A stretch of DNA of 64,000 nt, from the NCBI GenBank assembly GCA_947364365.1, contig CANASP010000007.1, positions 46,921-110,920 of the forward strand. Direction: 5' to 3'. The notes under the pieces were generated by a model that worked only from the letters and a program-made list of their open reading frames with translations, made no database searches and had not been told where the DNA came from. Shown piece by piece: positions 9,647 to 18,094 of this stretch. This DNA comes from an uncultured Alistipes sp. (GTDB taxonomy: Bacteria > Bacteroidota > Bacteroidia > Bacteroidales > Rikenellaceae). How positions within the stretch are numbered: position 1 is the first letter of the stretch; the number at the start of each line of letters is the position of its first letter. Both the position numbers and the translations under genes were made by a program.

Positions 9647-9817
9647 AACGTCAAAATATTAAGGTCCAAATTCTCAGCGGACAGGACGCATCGCCGATCG
9701 CCCCGTACCGAGTTGCAAATGTATAAAAAAAACGATAATTCCAAACAAAAACGGCTGAAACATCGCCTTTACCCGGCAAAGCGCACAACCCCGGCCGCCG
9801 CAACCCGCGCCTCGCCC

Positions 9818-9897
9818 GCACAAAGCCCCGCACAAAGCCCCGCATAGAGCCTCGCATAGAGCCTCGCATAGAGCCTCGCATAGAGCCTCGCAGCCTC
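9818..9897. repeat. 12-bp tandem repeat
   Basis: Two copies of gcacaaagcccc (9818-9841) are followed by four perfect copies of gcatagagcctc (9842-9889) and a partial copy (gcagcctc). It lies between the DUF2795 and adenosyltransferase genes, and reading through it gives artefactual MRGS/CEAL peptide repeats. Confidence 0.85.
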
Positions 9898-9949
9898 GTC
9901 CGCGCAACGCCCCGCGACAATCGCGCCGCACACCGACGCCCGGTCGCGG

Positions 9950-10501
9950 TCAGGGGATCCACAACGTCTCCTCGACCCCCAAACGGAAGGTCAGCAGCCG
10001 CCCGAGCAGATAGAAGTAGTCGGAGAGGCGGTTGAGATAGCGCAGCACCTCCGCGTCGACGCCGTGCGCCTGGTCGGCACGCAGCGCGGCACGCTCGGCA
10101 CGGCGGCACACCGTGCGGCAGACATGGCACAACGACACGGCCTCGTGCCCGCCCGGGAGGGTGAACTTGTCGATGGGGGGCACCTCGGCCTGCATCGCGT
10201 CGATCCGCTCCTCGAGCCATGCGACGGCATCGTCGGGCAGCGGGGCGACCTTGTCGGCGCCTCCCTCCCCCACGGCCAGCAGCGCCTCGACGGTCATCAG
10301 GCGCGAGAGGATCCGCCGGAGCGCCCCGACTTCGGCCTCGGCACCGCCTTCGGCGCAGAGCCTGTCGCAGAGCAGCGCCGCGAAAGCGGTCAGTTCGTCG
10401 ACCGAGCCGTAGGCCTCGACCCGTTCGTCGGTCTTGAAGACCCGTTCGCCCCCGATGAGCGAAGTCGTCCCCCGGTCGCCGGTTTTGGTGTAGACGTTCA
10501 T
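9950..10501 (-). CDS. PduO-type cob(I)alamin adenosyltransferase
   Basis: 183 aa. It transfers the adenosyl group of ATP to cob(I)alamin, making the B12 coenzyme. The N-terminus MNVYTKTGDRGTTSLIGG carries the TGDxGxT ATP-binding signature. A central VEAYGSVDELTAF (E/D helix) and the C-terminal RYLNRLSDYFYLLGRL with the conserved RLSD follow, all typical of the trimeric PduO family. It is coupled to the upstream gene by a 4-bp ATGA overlap. The window also has two cobalamin riboswitches but none directly before this gene. Confidence 0.92.
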   Translation of the reverse strand: MNVYTKTGDRGTTSLIGGERVFKTDERVEAYGSVDELTAFAALLCDRLCAEGGAEAEVGALRRILSRLMTVEALLAVGEGGADKVAPLPDDAVAWLEERIDAMQAEVPPIDKFTLPGGHEAVSLCHVCRTVCRRAERAALRADQAHGVDAEVLRYLNRLSDYFYLLGRLLTFRLGVEETLWIP

Positions 10502-10995
10502 AGGCGGAAATGTTGTTTAGGCAGATAGTTGTTGAACAGCAGCAGATACCCGCGGTTGTCGACCGACGTCGAGCGGTGCGCGGCCACGATCCTGCGGCAG
10601 AGCGCCTGCCGCTCGTCGTTGGCATAGGGGGCGAGCACCGCCACCGTGCTTCCCGACGCCGCGGCGTCGCGCACGAGCGCCGAGAGCCCCTCGCCCGACA
10701 GATCGCAGGTCGCAACGTACAGATCGCCCTCCGCACGATTCATGCCGAACGTCGCATAGCCGCAGCGGATCGCCGCGTTCTGCAACTGGACGGCCCTTCG
10801 CTGCGGCACGCCCGCCCGGAGCAGCGCCTCGTAGAGGCCTCTGTCGCCCGGCAGCAGCTCGCGGCGCATGAAGACCTCGCGCACCAGATCGTAGACGAAG
10901 GGCGAGTGGACCCCGTGGCCGCGGAAATAGCGGGCCCGCGCGAGCCGGTTGCGCAGCAGTTCGACGCCTCGGGGTATGCGACTGCGGAGGGGCAT
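10498..10995 (-). CDS. HGVHSPF-motif protein, short relative of Bacteroidetes methyltransferase-like proteins
   Basis: 165 aa. The N-terminal ARYFRGHGVHSPFVYDLVRE is the hallmark start of a Bacteroidetes family that normally continues into a SAM-dependent methyltransferase fold. Here the following part is short, lacks a visible GxGxG SAM motif, and ends in LLLFNNYLPKQHFRL. It may be a reduced or divergent member. The stop overlaps the adenosyltransferase start (ATGA) and its own start is 4 bp after the BaiN-like stop, so the three genes form one operon. No function assigned. Confidence 0.7.
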   Translation of the reverse strand: MPLRSRIPRGVELLRNRLARARYFRGHGVHSPFVYDLVREVFMRRELLPGDRGLYEALLRAGVPQRRAVQLQNAAIRCGYATFGMNRAEGDLYVATCDLSGEGLSALVRDAAASGSTVAVLAPYANDERQALCRRIVAAHRSTSVDNRGYLLLFNNYLPKQHFRL

Positions 10996-10999
10996 GGCG

Positions 11000-12286
11000 T
11001 TATTTCTTGAGCATTCCGGCCAGGCGCCCCGTCGAAAAGGCGATCTGGAGGTTGTAACCGCCCGTGTCGGCGTCGAGATCGAGCACCTCGCCCGCGAAGT
11101 AGAGCCCCGCGACCTTGCGCGACTCCATCGTATAGGGGTTGACCTCGTCGCAGCTTACGCCCCCGGCCGTCACCACGGCGTACTCGAACGGCGCGTAATC
11201 CGTAACGGGCAGCGTGAAGCCCTTGAGCGTGCGGATCAGCCGGTCGGTCTGCGCATCGGTCAGGCGCGAAATATAGTCCTTGGAGTGGATGTCCATCTCG
11301 CGGCACAGCGGCATGACCAGCGGCTTGGGCACGAGCTTGCGCAACAGCTCGGCGAAGAACTCCTTCGAATCCATCTCGGCCACCTCGCGGGCGATGCGCT
11401 CGCGCAGCACCTCCTCCGTGAGGGCCGGCTTGAGGTCGAGGACCAGCTTCACGCGCCGCTCGTCGATGAGCGCATCGACCGCCAGGCGGCTCAGGCGCAG
11501 CGCCACGGCCCCCTCGACGCCGCGCTCCGAGAAACCGATCTCGCCGAACTCCTCGCGAACGGGTTCGTTGTCGACGAAGAGCGTCGCCCGCACGTTGCGC
11601 AGCAGCAGCCCGTGGAGGAACTTCATCTGGGGATGCGACGTCACGAGCGGCGTGAGCGACGGGCGCAGCGGCTCGACCGAGTGGCCCAGGTCGGCGGCGA
11701 ACGCATAGCCGTCGCCCGTCGAGCCGGTCGCCGGATAGGAGACGCCGCCCGTGGCGACGATCACCTGCGCGCACTCCTCCTTGCGCTCGAAGCCGCGTTT
11801 GTTGATGTAGCGCACGCCGAAGACCTTCCCGCCCAGGGTCATGATCTCCGTCACGCGCGTCTCGTAGAGGATCTTCACGCCGTTCTCCACGCAGAAGTCG
11901 AGCAGCCCGTTGGCGATGTCCCACGCCTTGCCGCTCGCCGGGAAGACGCGCTCGCCGCGCTCTACGGAGAGCTTCACGCCCTGCCGCTCGAAGAACCGGA
12001 TCGTAGCGCGGTTGTTGAACTCGGCGAAGGCCTGCGTGAAAAACGCGGCATTGGCCCGCACGTGCTCGGCGAACTCCTCGGCCGGACGCGCGTTGGTGAC
12101 GTTGCAACGTCCCTTGCCCGTAATGCGGACCTTGCGGCCCGACTTCTCCATCTTTTCGAGCAACAGCACGCGCTTGCCGTTGCGGGCCGCGGTACCCGCA
12201 GCCATCATGCCCGCAGCGCCGGCGCCGACGACGACAACGTCGTAGGGCAGCCGCTCCACAGGACGGATCTCTTCAGTTTGTTCCAT
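11000..12286 (-). CDS. BaiN/HI0933-family NAD(P)/FAD-dependent oxidoreductase
   Basis: 428 aa. The N-terminal Rossmann motif VVVGAGAAGMMAAGTAA and the family signature GRKVRITGKGRCNVTN are intact. A mid-protein ATGGVSYPATGSTGDGYAFA and the C-terminal TAGGVSCDEVN...GLYFAGEVLDLDADTGGYNLQIAF FAD-binding region match the HI0933/YhiN/BaiN group. Some members reduce bile-acid intermediates, but most are uncharacterised, so a bile-acid role is only a possibility. Full length; first gene of the operon running into the HGVHSPF and adenosyltransferase genes. Confidence 0.9.
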   Translation of the reverse strand: MEQTEEIRPVERLPYDVVVVGAGAAGMMAAGTAARNGKRVLLLEKMEKSGRKVRITGKGRCNVTNARPAEEFAEHVRANAAFFTQAFAEFNNRATIRFFERQGVKLSVERGERVFPASGKAWDIANGLLDFCVENGVKILYETRVTEIMTLGGKVFGVRYINKRGFERKEECAQVIVATGGVSYPATGSTGDGYAFAADLGHSVEPLRPSLTPLVTSHPQMKFLHGLLLRNVRATLFVDNEPVREEFGEIGFSERGVEGAVALRLSRLAVDALIDERRVKLVLDLKPALTEEVLRERIAREVAEMDSKEFFAELLRKLVPKPLVMPLCREMDIHSKDYISRLTDAQTDRLIRTLKGFTLPVTDYAPFEYAVVTAGGVSCDEVNPYTMESRKVAGLYFAGEVLDLDADTGGYNLQIAFSTGRLAGMLKK

Positions 12287-12391
12287 AAGTGGGACAAAGG
12301 TAACATTTTAAATCCATAGCCGAGCGAAAACCCTCCATTTTTCGGCTCCGGCCGCGAAATGAAGCCCGGAGATCCGTCGCACGGGCCTCCC

Positions 12392-12432
12392 GGAAAAAGC
12401 CAACGCCGCACCCCCGTCCGGGGATGCGGCGC
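12392..12432 (-). terminator. Intrinsic terminator after yajC
   Basis: Stem arms cgccgcaccccc (12404-12415) and ggggatgcggcg (12420-12431), followed on the minus strand by TTGGCTTTTT. It closes the nusB-DUF1573-yajC unit. Confidence 0.75.
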
Positions 12433-12455
12433 CGAAAATCGACAGAAGCGGGCGA

Positions 12456-12773
12456 TCAGCGCTGCTGCAGGTCCGACGTGTCGGCCACGACCATGTTCTT
12501 GTCGATGCGCAGCGTCACGTTGCCGTCGACCTCGATCAGGAGCGTCGTCTCCTTGACCTCCTTCACCACGCCGTAGATACCGCCGGCGGTGATGATCTTG
12601 TCGCCCTTCTTGAGCCCTTCGCGGAAGGCCTGCATCTGCTTGCGGCGCTTGGCCTCGGGACGCCACATGAGCAGCCACATGGCCAGAACCATCAGCGCGA
12701 TCATGATAATGAAGCTGTACTGCTGCATGAAGCCCGGCTGGGGCTGCACGGGAGCCTGAAGAAATTGAATCAT
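12456..12773 (-). CDS. yajC: Preprotein translocase accessory subunit YajC
   Basis: 105 aa. An N-terminal segment (MIQFLQAPVQPQPGFMQQ) precedes a single membrane span (~21-38), then the conserved RPEAKRRKQMQAFREGLKKGD and the small beta domain ITAGGIYGVVKEVKETTLLIEV. YajC associates with SecDF and the Sec translocon. It follows nusB and a DUF1573 gene, a usual Bacteroidales arrangement. Confidence 0.95.
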   Translation of the reverse strand: MIQFLQAPVQPQPGFMQQYSFIIMIALMVLAMWLLMWRPEAKRRKQMQAFREGLKKGDKIITAGGIYGVVKEVKETTLLIEVDGNVTLRIDKNMVVADTSDLQQR

Positions 12774-12845
12774 CTCGTTATGCGTTTTAGAGTTTGTATT
12801 CGGTTCGAGCCGACAAGATACGAATTATTGCCGGAAAAGCAAGCG

Positions 12846-13292
12846 TCAGTCGACATCCGCTTCGACATACAGACGCAAATTCCGCGCCACGCCGGCCAGG
12901 CTGAGCTCCACCAGCTTGAGCTGCCACCCCCGCTCGCCGCGCGAGTCGAACGCGAGTTCGAGCCTCCGGGCGGCACCCGGAGCGATCGGCTCGGCCGAGT
13001 AGTCGAGCGTCGTGCAGCCGCAACTGCGCGTATAGGAGACGATGACGAGAGGCTGCGGCGTGCGGTTCTCGATCCACAGCCGCTTGACGGCGATTTCGCC
13101 CGGACGCATCCGGCCGAAACGCAACGTGTCGCACCCGCCCGCCGCGAGCAGCGAATCGGTGAGCGCCACCACACGGGCACCTGCGGGAGGCGTCGCATCG
13201 GCCCCGGCAGAGGTCTTCCGGCCGCCGCAGGCAACCCAGGCGAGACAGAGCGCGAGGCCCGCCGCCACGAAGAATCCCCTCCGCACGGACAT
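12846..13292 (-). CDS. DUF1573-family secreted or lipoprotein
   Basis: 148 aa. An N-terminal hydrophobic signal (residues 1-22) ends in a possible lipobox (AWVAC, Cys22). The mature part has the DUF1573 immunoglobulin-like fold pattern, including TRSCGCTTLDY and LELAFDSRGERGWQLK. The family is common in Bacteroidetes and of unknown function. It starts 5 bp after nusB and precedes yajC, so it is co-transcribed with both. Confidence 0.8.
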   Translation of the reverse strand: MSVRRGFFVAAGLALCLAWVACGGRKTSAGADATPPAGARVVALTDSLLAAGGCDTLRFGRMRPGEIAVKRLWIENRTPQPLVIVSYTRSCGCTTLDYSAEPIAPGAARRLELAFDSRGERGWQLKLVELSLAGVARNLRLYVEADVD

Positions 13293-13296
13293 CGCC

Positions 13297-14232
13297 TCAG
13301 ATCAGGCCGCGCCCGGCCTTCTTGATACGCCCCTCGGCCGTCAGCGCCTCGACGATCTTGTCGAGCACGCCGTTGATGAAGGTGCTGCTGCCGGGGGTGG
13401 AGTAATATTTCGAGATCTCGATGTATTCGTCCATCGTCACCTTGACGGGGATCGACGGGAAGGCCACCAGCTCGGTCATCGCCGTCGAGAGGATCAGGTT
13501 GTCCATGAAGACGATGCGCTCGACATCCCAGTTGGCCGTGAAGCGCTCGACATACTCCTGGTTGGCGTCGTAGTTGACGAGCGACTTCTCGAAGAGCGTC
13601 TTGAGGAACGCGGGGTCCTCCTCGCTCTTGAACTTGGGGGGCACGCGCAGCTCGGTGTGCGAGGGGCGCAGGTTGGAGAGCGTGCGCAGGATCATCACCA
13701 CGATGTAGGGCATATCGTCGGTCCACAGGAGCGACATCGCCTCCAGCTCGTCGTCCAACGCCTCGCACTGCTGCAACTGCGTGAAGAGGGTTTCGAGCAG
13801 CTTGCGGTCCTCGTCGAACGAGCGCCCGGGGTTCTGCATGTACTCCTTGTACCACGCGCTCTCGACCATCCAGCCGTAGAGCGTGCGGATGAGATCCGCC
13901 GACTGGGCCCACCCCAGCTTGCGGGCGGCCGTCTGGTCGTTCACCGCATCGCTCTGGGTGATGAGGCGGATGACGGCGTTGTCGACGAACTTGGTGTTGG
14001 GATTGAGGTCCTCGAACGTGGGCAGTTTCTTCCGACGGGCCAGCTCCTGGCGCTGTTCGGCATAGCGGGCCAATTCGACCGGGAGGGTCATCAACTGAAA
14101 ATAGAGATCGTAGGCCTTGTCCACCGAACTCAACAGCGTCTTTTCCGAGGCGATCATGTTGTCGGCACCCGACTTGATGTGGGCGAACAACGCCTTGACG
14201 ACCTTCACGCGGAGTAATCTTCTGCTCAACAT
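13297..14232 (-). CDS. nusB: Transcription antitermination factor NusB (long Bacteroidetes form)
   Basis: 311 aa; the NusB fold is at the C-terminus (~175-310: DWDVERIVFMDNLILSTAM and VFINGVLDKI-like FINGVLDKIVEAL). An N-terminal ~170-residue helical extension begins MLSRRLLRVKVVKALFAH, as in other Bacteroidetes. NusB binds boxA RNA with S10 and prevents premature termination in rRNA operons. First gene of the nusB-DUF1573-yajC operon. Confidence 0.93.
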   Translation of the reverse strand: MLSRRLLRVKVVKALFAHIKSGADNMIASEKTLLSSVDKAYDLYFQLMTLPVELARYAEQRQELARRKKLPTFEDLNPNTKFVDNAVIRLITQSDAVNDQTAARKLGWAQSADLIRTLYGWMVESAWYKEYMQNPGRSFDEDRKLLETLFTQLQQCEALDDELEAMSLLWTDDMPYIVVMILRTLSNLRPSHTELRVPPKFKSEEDPAFLKTLFEKSLVNYDANQEYVERFTANWDVERIVFMDNLILSTAMTELVAFPSIPVKVTMDEYIEISKYYSTPGSSTFINGVLDKIVEALTAEGRIKKAGRGLI

Positions 14233-14344
14233 ATCTTATAGAACCGTTTGAATCGAGGCGCAAAGATAGTGCAACGCACCGGCAAAAGCAAATTTTTCGT
14301 CCGCCGCCTCGCGACAAAAAAACAACGGACGGCGCCCGAACGAA

Positions 14345-14373
14345 GACGGGGAGGCCATCGCGGCCTCCCCGTC
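14345..14373 (-). terminator. Hairpin terminator after the small stress genes
   Basis: Perfect 12-bp stem (gacggggaggcc / ggcctccccgtc) with a 5-nt loop, just beyond the stop of the 103-aa helical protein. Confidence 0.7.
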
Positions 14374-14390
14374 CCCGGAACGGAATACCC

Positions 14391-14702
14391 CTATCGGGTC
14401 ATCTTTTCGCGGATCTTTCCGGCAGCGGTCGCGACCGCCTCCTCGACCTTGTCGGTCGCCTTGAGCACCCCCTCGCGGGTCGACTCCTTGATCCGGGCGC
14501 CCGTCTGGCGGAGCTTCTCGCCCGCCTTGCGCGCCTCGCAGCCCACCTTGTCGGCAGCCTCGTCGGCCTTCTCGCGGAGCTTGTCGCCCGTCTTTTCGGC
14601 ACGCTCTTTGGCGTTTTCCATCTTGTCGGCCAGTTTGTCCACGACCTGCTTGGTCTTGTCGGCCGCCTTGTCGATCGTCTTGTCGATTTTCTTCGTATCC
14701 AT
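14391..14702 (-). CDS. Small K/E/A-rich helical (LEA/apolipophorin-like) protein
   Basis: 103 aa, nearly all amphipathic helix with 11-residue-like repeats (TIDKAADKTKQVVDKLADKM, KLREKADEAADKVG, KIREKMTR). No signal peptide. Composition resembles late-embryogenesis-abundant and YtxH/CsbD-type stress proteins. It starts 2 bp after the stop of the GlsB/YeaQ gene, so both are likely induced together under stress. Assignment is by composition only. Confidence 0.65.
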   Translation of the reverse strand: MDTKKIDKTIDKAADKTKQVVDKLADKMENAKERAEKTGDKLREKADEAADKVGCEARKAGEKLRQTGARIKESTREGVLKATDKVEEAVATAAGKIREKMTR

Positions 14703-14703
14703 A

Positions 14704-14964
14704 CTACTTTCTGATTTTACGGTTACGCGACGAGACCAACGATACGACCCACAGCAGCACGATGGCGCCGATGACCGAGGTGAGCAGGCTGCCCACGGTG
14801 CCCACGGCGACGACGCCGAACAGCGAGAAGATCCAGCCGCCCAGCAGACCGCCGATCAATCCCACGATGAGATTGACGACCAGCCCCGAGCCGTTGCCCT
14901 TGACGATCAGGTTGGCGATCCATCCGGCCGCCAGACCGATAAGAAGATACCATAAGAAATACAT
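14704..14964 (-). CDS. GlsB/YeaQ/YmgE-family stress-response membrane protein
   Basis: 86 aa, three membrane segments, with the family signature LIGLAAGWIANLIVKGNGSGLV and NLIVGLIGGLLGGWIF. It is a transglycosylase-associated-protein family member of unknown biochemical role, often stress-induced. Operon leader for the helical protein. Confidence 0.88.
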   Translation of the reverse strand: MYFLWYLLIGLAAGWIANLIVKGNGSGLVVNLIVGLIGGLLGGWIFSLFGVVAVGTVGSLLTSVIGAIVLLWVVSLVSSRNRKIRK

Positions 14965-15067
14965 AGCTTTTCGTTTTTGAGGTTTGACGAAAAGCCCTGT
15001 GCAAGATTCGTTCCGAAGCGCCGCGCGGGGCCCGATACCGGCATCTTTACGTCCGAACGGAGCCGCG

Positions 15068-15319
15068 TCAGAGCGCCCCGCGGAGCGCCCGGGCCAGCTG
15101 GTCGGGGCACGAGGTGCCCTTGCCGCGGCAGTCGACCCCCTCCAGACGGTCGGCGGCCTCCTCGGCGCGCATGCCGCGCACGAGCGCCGCGATGCCCTGC
15201 GTGTTGCCGTGGCAGCCTCCGGTGAAACATACGTCGAGGATCACGCCGTCGGCGTCGAGCTCGATATCGATCTGCCGCGAGCAGGTGCCCTGGCAGGCGT
15301 GGGTGATGTGTCGTGTCAT
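15068..15319 (-). CDS. TSCPD domain protein (TIGR03905 type)
   Basis: 83 aa from the chosen ATG at 15319 (MTRHITHACQGTCSRQIDIE); a longer frame starts 12 codons upstream but the shorter start fits the family. Four or more conserved cysteines (HACQGTCS, VCFTGGCHGN, DCRGKGTSCPDQL) include the TSCPD signature. The domain also occurs at the C-terminus of B12-dependent ribonucleotide reductases, and this gene sits beside nrdDG, but its own function is unknown. Confidence 0.8.
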   Translation of the reverse strand: MTRHITHACQGTCSRQIDIELDADGVILDVCFTGGCHGNTQGIAALVRGMRAEEAADRLEGVDCRGKGTSCPDQLARALRGAL

Positions 15320-15449
15320 GGTGTGCGAAATTTCAACGGGACAAAGATACGACATTCACGGCGAAGCCGTTTCGCCGGGCGGTGATAAATTGTTGAAAAC
15401 TTCGTCCCCGCAGACTTGTTTTGTCGGCCGAAAAAGAGAATCTTTGCAA

Positions 15450-15635
15450 TCGCAAAGGTATCCGCGCTCCGTCCGGAGCCGCCGATAAAAGGGAATCGGG
15501 TGAGAATCCCGGACAGTTCCCGCTGCTGTAAGCACTTCCATGCCGCAGACCCTCCGCGCCACTGCCCCGCCGCCGGGGCGGGAAGGCCGTCCGCGGATCG
15601 GTGCGAGTCAGAAGACCTGCCTTTGCCGAAGCAAG
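15450..15635 (+). promoter_or_regulatory. Cobalamin (AdoCbl) riboswitch upstream of nrdDG
   Basis: Contains the canonical blocks in order: AAAAGGGAATCGGGTGAGAA, the B12-box side GACAGTTCCCGCTGCTGTAA, GCCACTGCCCCGCCGCCGGG, GGGAAGGCCG, and GAGTCAGAAGACCTGCCT. A hairpin (ggcccgcggggaaacgggcc, ~15637-15657) follows just before nrdD and could be the regulated expression platform. Expected logic is repression when B12 is plentiful. Confidence 0.93.
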
Positions 15636-15688
15636 GAAGGCCCGCGGGGAAACGGGCCGATTGTAGAACCTTTACATATAAATAATCC

Positions 15689-18076
15689 ATGGATTACGCA
15701 CGGATTTCAATCATCAAGCGCGACGGCAAACGCGAAGCCTTCTCGCTCGACAAGATCGTCGGCGCCATCACCAAGGCCTACCGGGCCGGCGGCATCGACA
15801 ACGAAGAGCGGACGATCGCCCGCATCGCCGAGGACGTGGCCGCCGCCATCACGACCGACGAGATCTCGGTCGAGCAGATACAGGACATGGTCGAGGAGCG
15901 GCTCATGCAGCACAACGCGTCGATCGCCAAGCGCTATATCATCTACCGCGAATGGCGCAACGTCGAGCGCGACCGCCGCTCGCAGATCAAGGGGGTGATG
16001 GACGGCATCGTCACCGTGGAGAAGAACGACATCAACCTCTCCAATGCCAACATGTCGTCGCACACGCCCGCCGGCCAGATGATGACCTTCGCCTCGGAGA
16101 TCACCAAAGACTACGCGCTGAAGTATCTGGTGGGCGTCCGCCACGGCCGGGCCCACCGCGACGGCACGATCCACATCCACGACCTGGACTACTACCCCAC
16201 CAAGACCACGACCTGCATCCAGTACGACCTGGAGGATATCTACGAGCGCGGCTTCACCACCAAGAACGGATCGGTGCGCACGCCCCAGTCGATCCAGAGC
16301 TACGCCACGCTGGCCACGATCGTCTTCCAGACCAACCAGAACGAGCAGCACGGTGGACAGTCGATCCCGGCCTTCGACCGCTTCATGGCCCCGGGCGTGC
16401 TGAAGACCTTCCGCAAGCACGTCGCCGACATGACGCTCTTCCTGTGCAGCCTGCGCGGCATCGCGGGTCCCGACCGCGCCGAGCTCAAGCGCCTGGTCGC
16501 CGAGCACGTGCCCTCGATCGAGCCGTGCGAGCGGGCCGTGGGCGCGCTGTTCGAGGCGCTGCGCGCCGCGGGCGTCGAGATCGCCGACAGCGACATCCGC
16601 GGCATCTGGCAGCAGGCCTACGACACCACGCGCCGCGAGACCCACCAGGCGATGGAGGGTTTCATCCACAACCTCAACACCATGCACTCGCGCGGCGGCA
16701 ACCAGGTGGTCTTCAGCTCGGTGAACTACGGCACCGACCACTCGCCCGAGGGGCGCATGGTCATCCGCGAGCTGCTCTCGGCCACGGTCGAGGGGCTGGG
16801 CCACGGCGAGGTGCCGGTCTTCCCCATCCAGATCTTCAAGATCAAGGAGGGCATCTCGTGGTCGGAGCGCGACTACGAGCTGGCCGTCAAGGATTTCGAC
16901 CGGGCCCTCGCCGGCGAGCTGGAGTTCGAGGCCCCCAACTTCGACCTGCTCGTCGAGGCGTGCCGCACCACCTCGGTGGCGCTCTTCCCCAACTTCATGT
17001 TCCTCGACGCCCCCTTCAACCGCAACGACAAGTGGCGGGCCGACGATCCCGACCGCTTCCGCTACGAGGTGGCGACGATGGGCTGCCGCACGCGCGTGTT
17101 CGAAGACCTTCACGGCGAGAAGTCGTCGTGGGGCCGCGGCAACCTCTCGTTCACGTCGATGAACCTCCCGCGTCTGGCCATCGAGGCGATGCGCGAGGCC
17201 TCGGAGATGATCCCCGACGGCGACAAGCACACGATCCGCAAGGAGGCCCGCGCCATCTTCCTCGAGTCGGTCCACCGCACCGCGTCGATGATCGCCGAGC
17301 AGCTCTACGAGCGCTACCGCTTCCAGCGCACGGCCCTCGCGCGGCAGTTCCCCTTCATGATGTCCAACGACGTGTGGAAGGGCGGCGGCGCGCTGCAACC
17401 CAACGACGAGGTGGGCGACGTCCTGAACCACGGCACGCTGGGCATCGGCTTCATCGGCGGCCACAACGCCATGGTGGCCATCTACGGCGAGGGCCACGCC
17501 CGCTCGAAGGAGGCCTGGCAGACGCTCTACGACGCCGTGATGACGATGAACCGCGTGGTCGACGAATACAAGGCCAAATACGGCCTCAACTACTCGGTGC
17601 TGGCCACCCCGGCCGAGGGGCTGAGCGGCCGCTTCACGCGCATGGACCGCAAGCGCTACGGCGAGATCCCGGGCGTCACCGACCGCGACTACTACGTCAA
17701 CTCGTTCCACGTCGACGTGCGCGAACCGGTGACCATCGCCGAGAAGATCCGCCTCGAGGCGCCGTTCCACGCCATCACGCGCGGCGGCCACATCACCTAC
17801 GTCGAGCTCGACGGCGAGGCGAAGAAGAACCCCGTGGCGATCCTGAAGATCGTCAAGCTGATGAACGACTCGGGCATCGGCTACGGCTCGATCAACCACC
17901 CGATCGACACCTGCCGCAAGTGCGGCTACCGGGGGGTGATCTACTCGAAGTGCCCGGTCTGCAACTCGGAGAACATCTCGCGCATGCGCCGCATCACGGG
18001 CTACCTCACGGGCAGCCTCGAATCGTGGAACTCGGCCAAGCAGGCCGAGGAGCGCGACCGCGTGAAGCACCGCTAA
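15689..18076 (+). CDS. nrdD: Anaerobic (class III) ribonucleoside-triphosphate reductase NrdD
   Basis: 795 aa glycyl-radical enzyme that makes deoxynucleotides without oxygen or B12. The N-terminal ATP-cone (~4-95: IKRDGKREAFSLDKIVGAI) is the allosteric site. The catalytic barrel follows with SFTSMNLPRLA and NVVF-like blocks. The C-terminal zinc site CRKCGYRG...CPVCNSEN and the glycyl-radical loop RRITGYLTGSLESWN are intact. The leader carries a cobalamin riboswitch, so the enzyme is probably induced when B12 is scarce and a B12-dependent reductase cannot serve. nrdG follows after 18 bp. Confidence 0.97.
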   Translation: MDYARISIIKRDGKREAFSLDKIVGAITKAYRAGGIDNEERTIARIAEDVAAAITTDEISVEQIQDMVEERLMQHNASIAKRYIIYREWRNVERDRRSQIKGVMDGIVTVEKNDINLSNANMSSHTPAGQMMTFASEITKDYALKYLVGVRHGRAHRDGTIHIHDLDYYPTKTTTCIQYDLEDIYERGFTTKNGSVRTPQSIQSYATLATIVFQTNQNEQHGGQSIPAFDRFMAPGVLKTFRKHVADMTLFLCSLRGIAGPDRAELKRLVAEHVPSIEPCERAVGALFEALRAAGVEIADSDIRGIWQQAYDTTRRETHQAMEGFIHNLNTMHSRGGNQVVFSSVNYGTDHSPEGRMVIRELLSATVEGLGHGEVPVFPIQIFKIKEGISWSERDYELAVKDFDRALAGELEFEAPNFDLLVEACRTTSVALFPNFMFLDAPFNRNDKWRADDPDRFRYEVATMGCRTRVFEDLHGEKSSWGRGNLSFTSMNLPRLAIEAMREASEMIPDGDKHTIRKEARAIFLESVHRTASMIAEQLYERYRFQRTALARQFPFMMSNDVWKGGGALQPNDEVGDVLNHGTLGIGFIGGHNAMVAIYGEGHARSKEAWQTLYDAVMTMNRVVDEYKAKYGLNYSVLATPAEGLSGRFTRMDRKRYGEIPGVTDRDYYVNSFHVDVREPVTIAEKIRLEAPFHAITRGGHITYVELDGEAKKNPVAILKIVKLMNDSGIGYGSINHPIDTCRKCGYRGVIYSKCPVCNSENISRMRRITGYLTGSLESWNSAKQAEERDRVKHR

Positions 18077-18094
18077 TCCCAACCCCGGCCGGTC

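Noticed and set aside
9818-9897. CRISPR-like array
   Set aside because: Units are contiguous 12-mers with no spacers; no cas gene in the window.
9651-10736. Minus-strand frame with MRGS repeats across the 12-bp array
   Set aside because: The peptide repeat only mirrors the DNA repeat; the adenosyltransferase in another frame is clearly the real gene.
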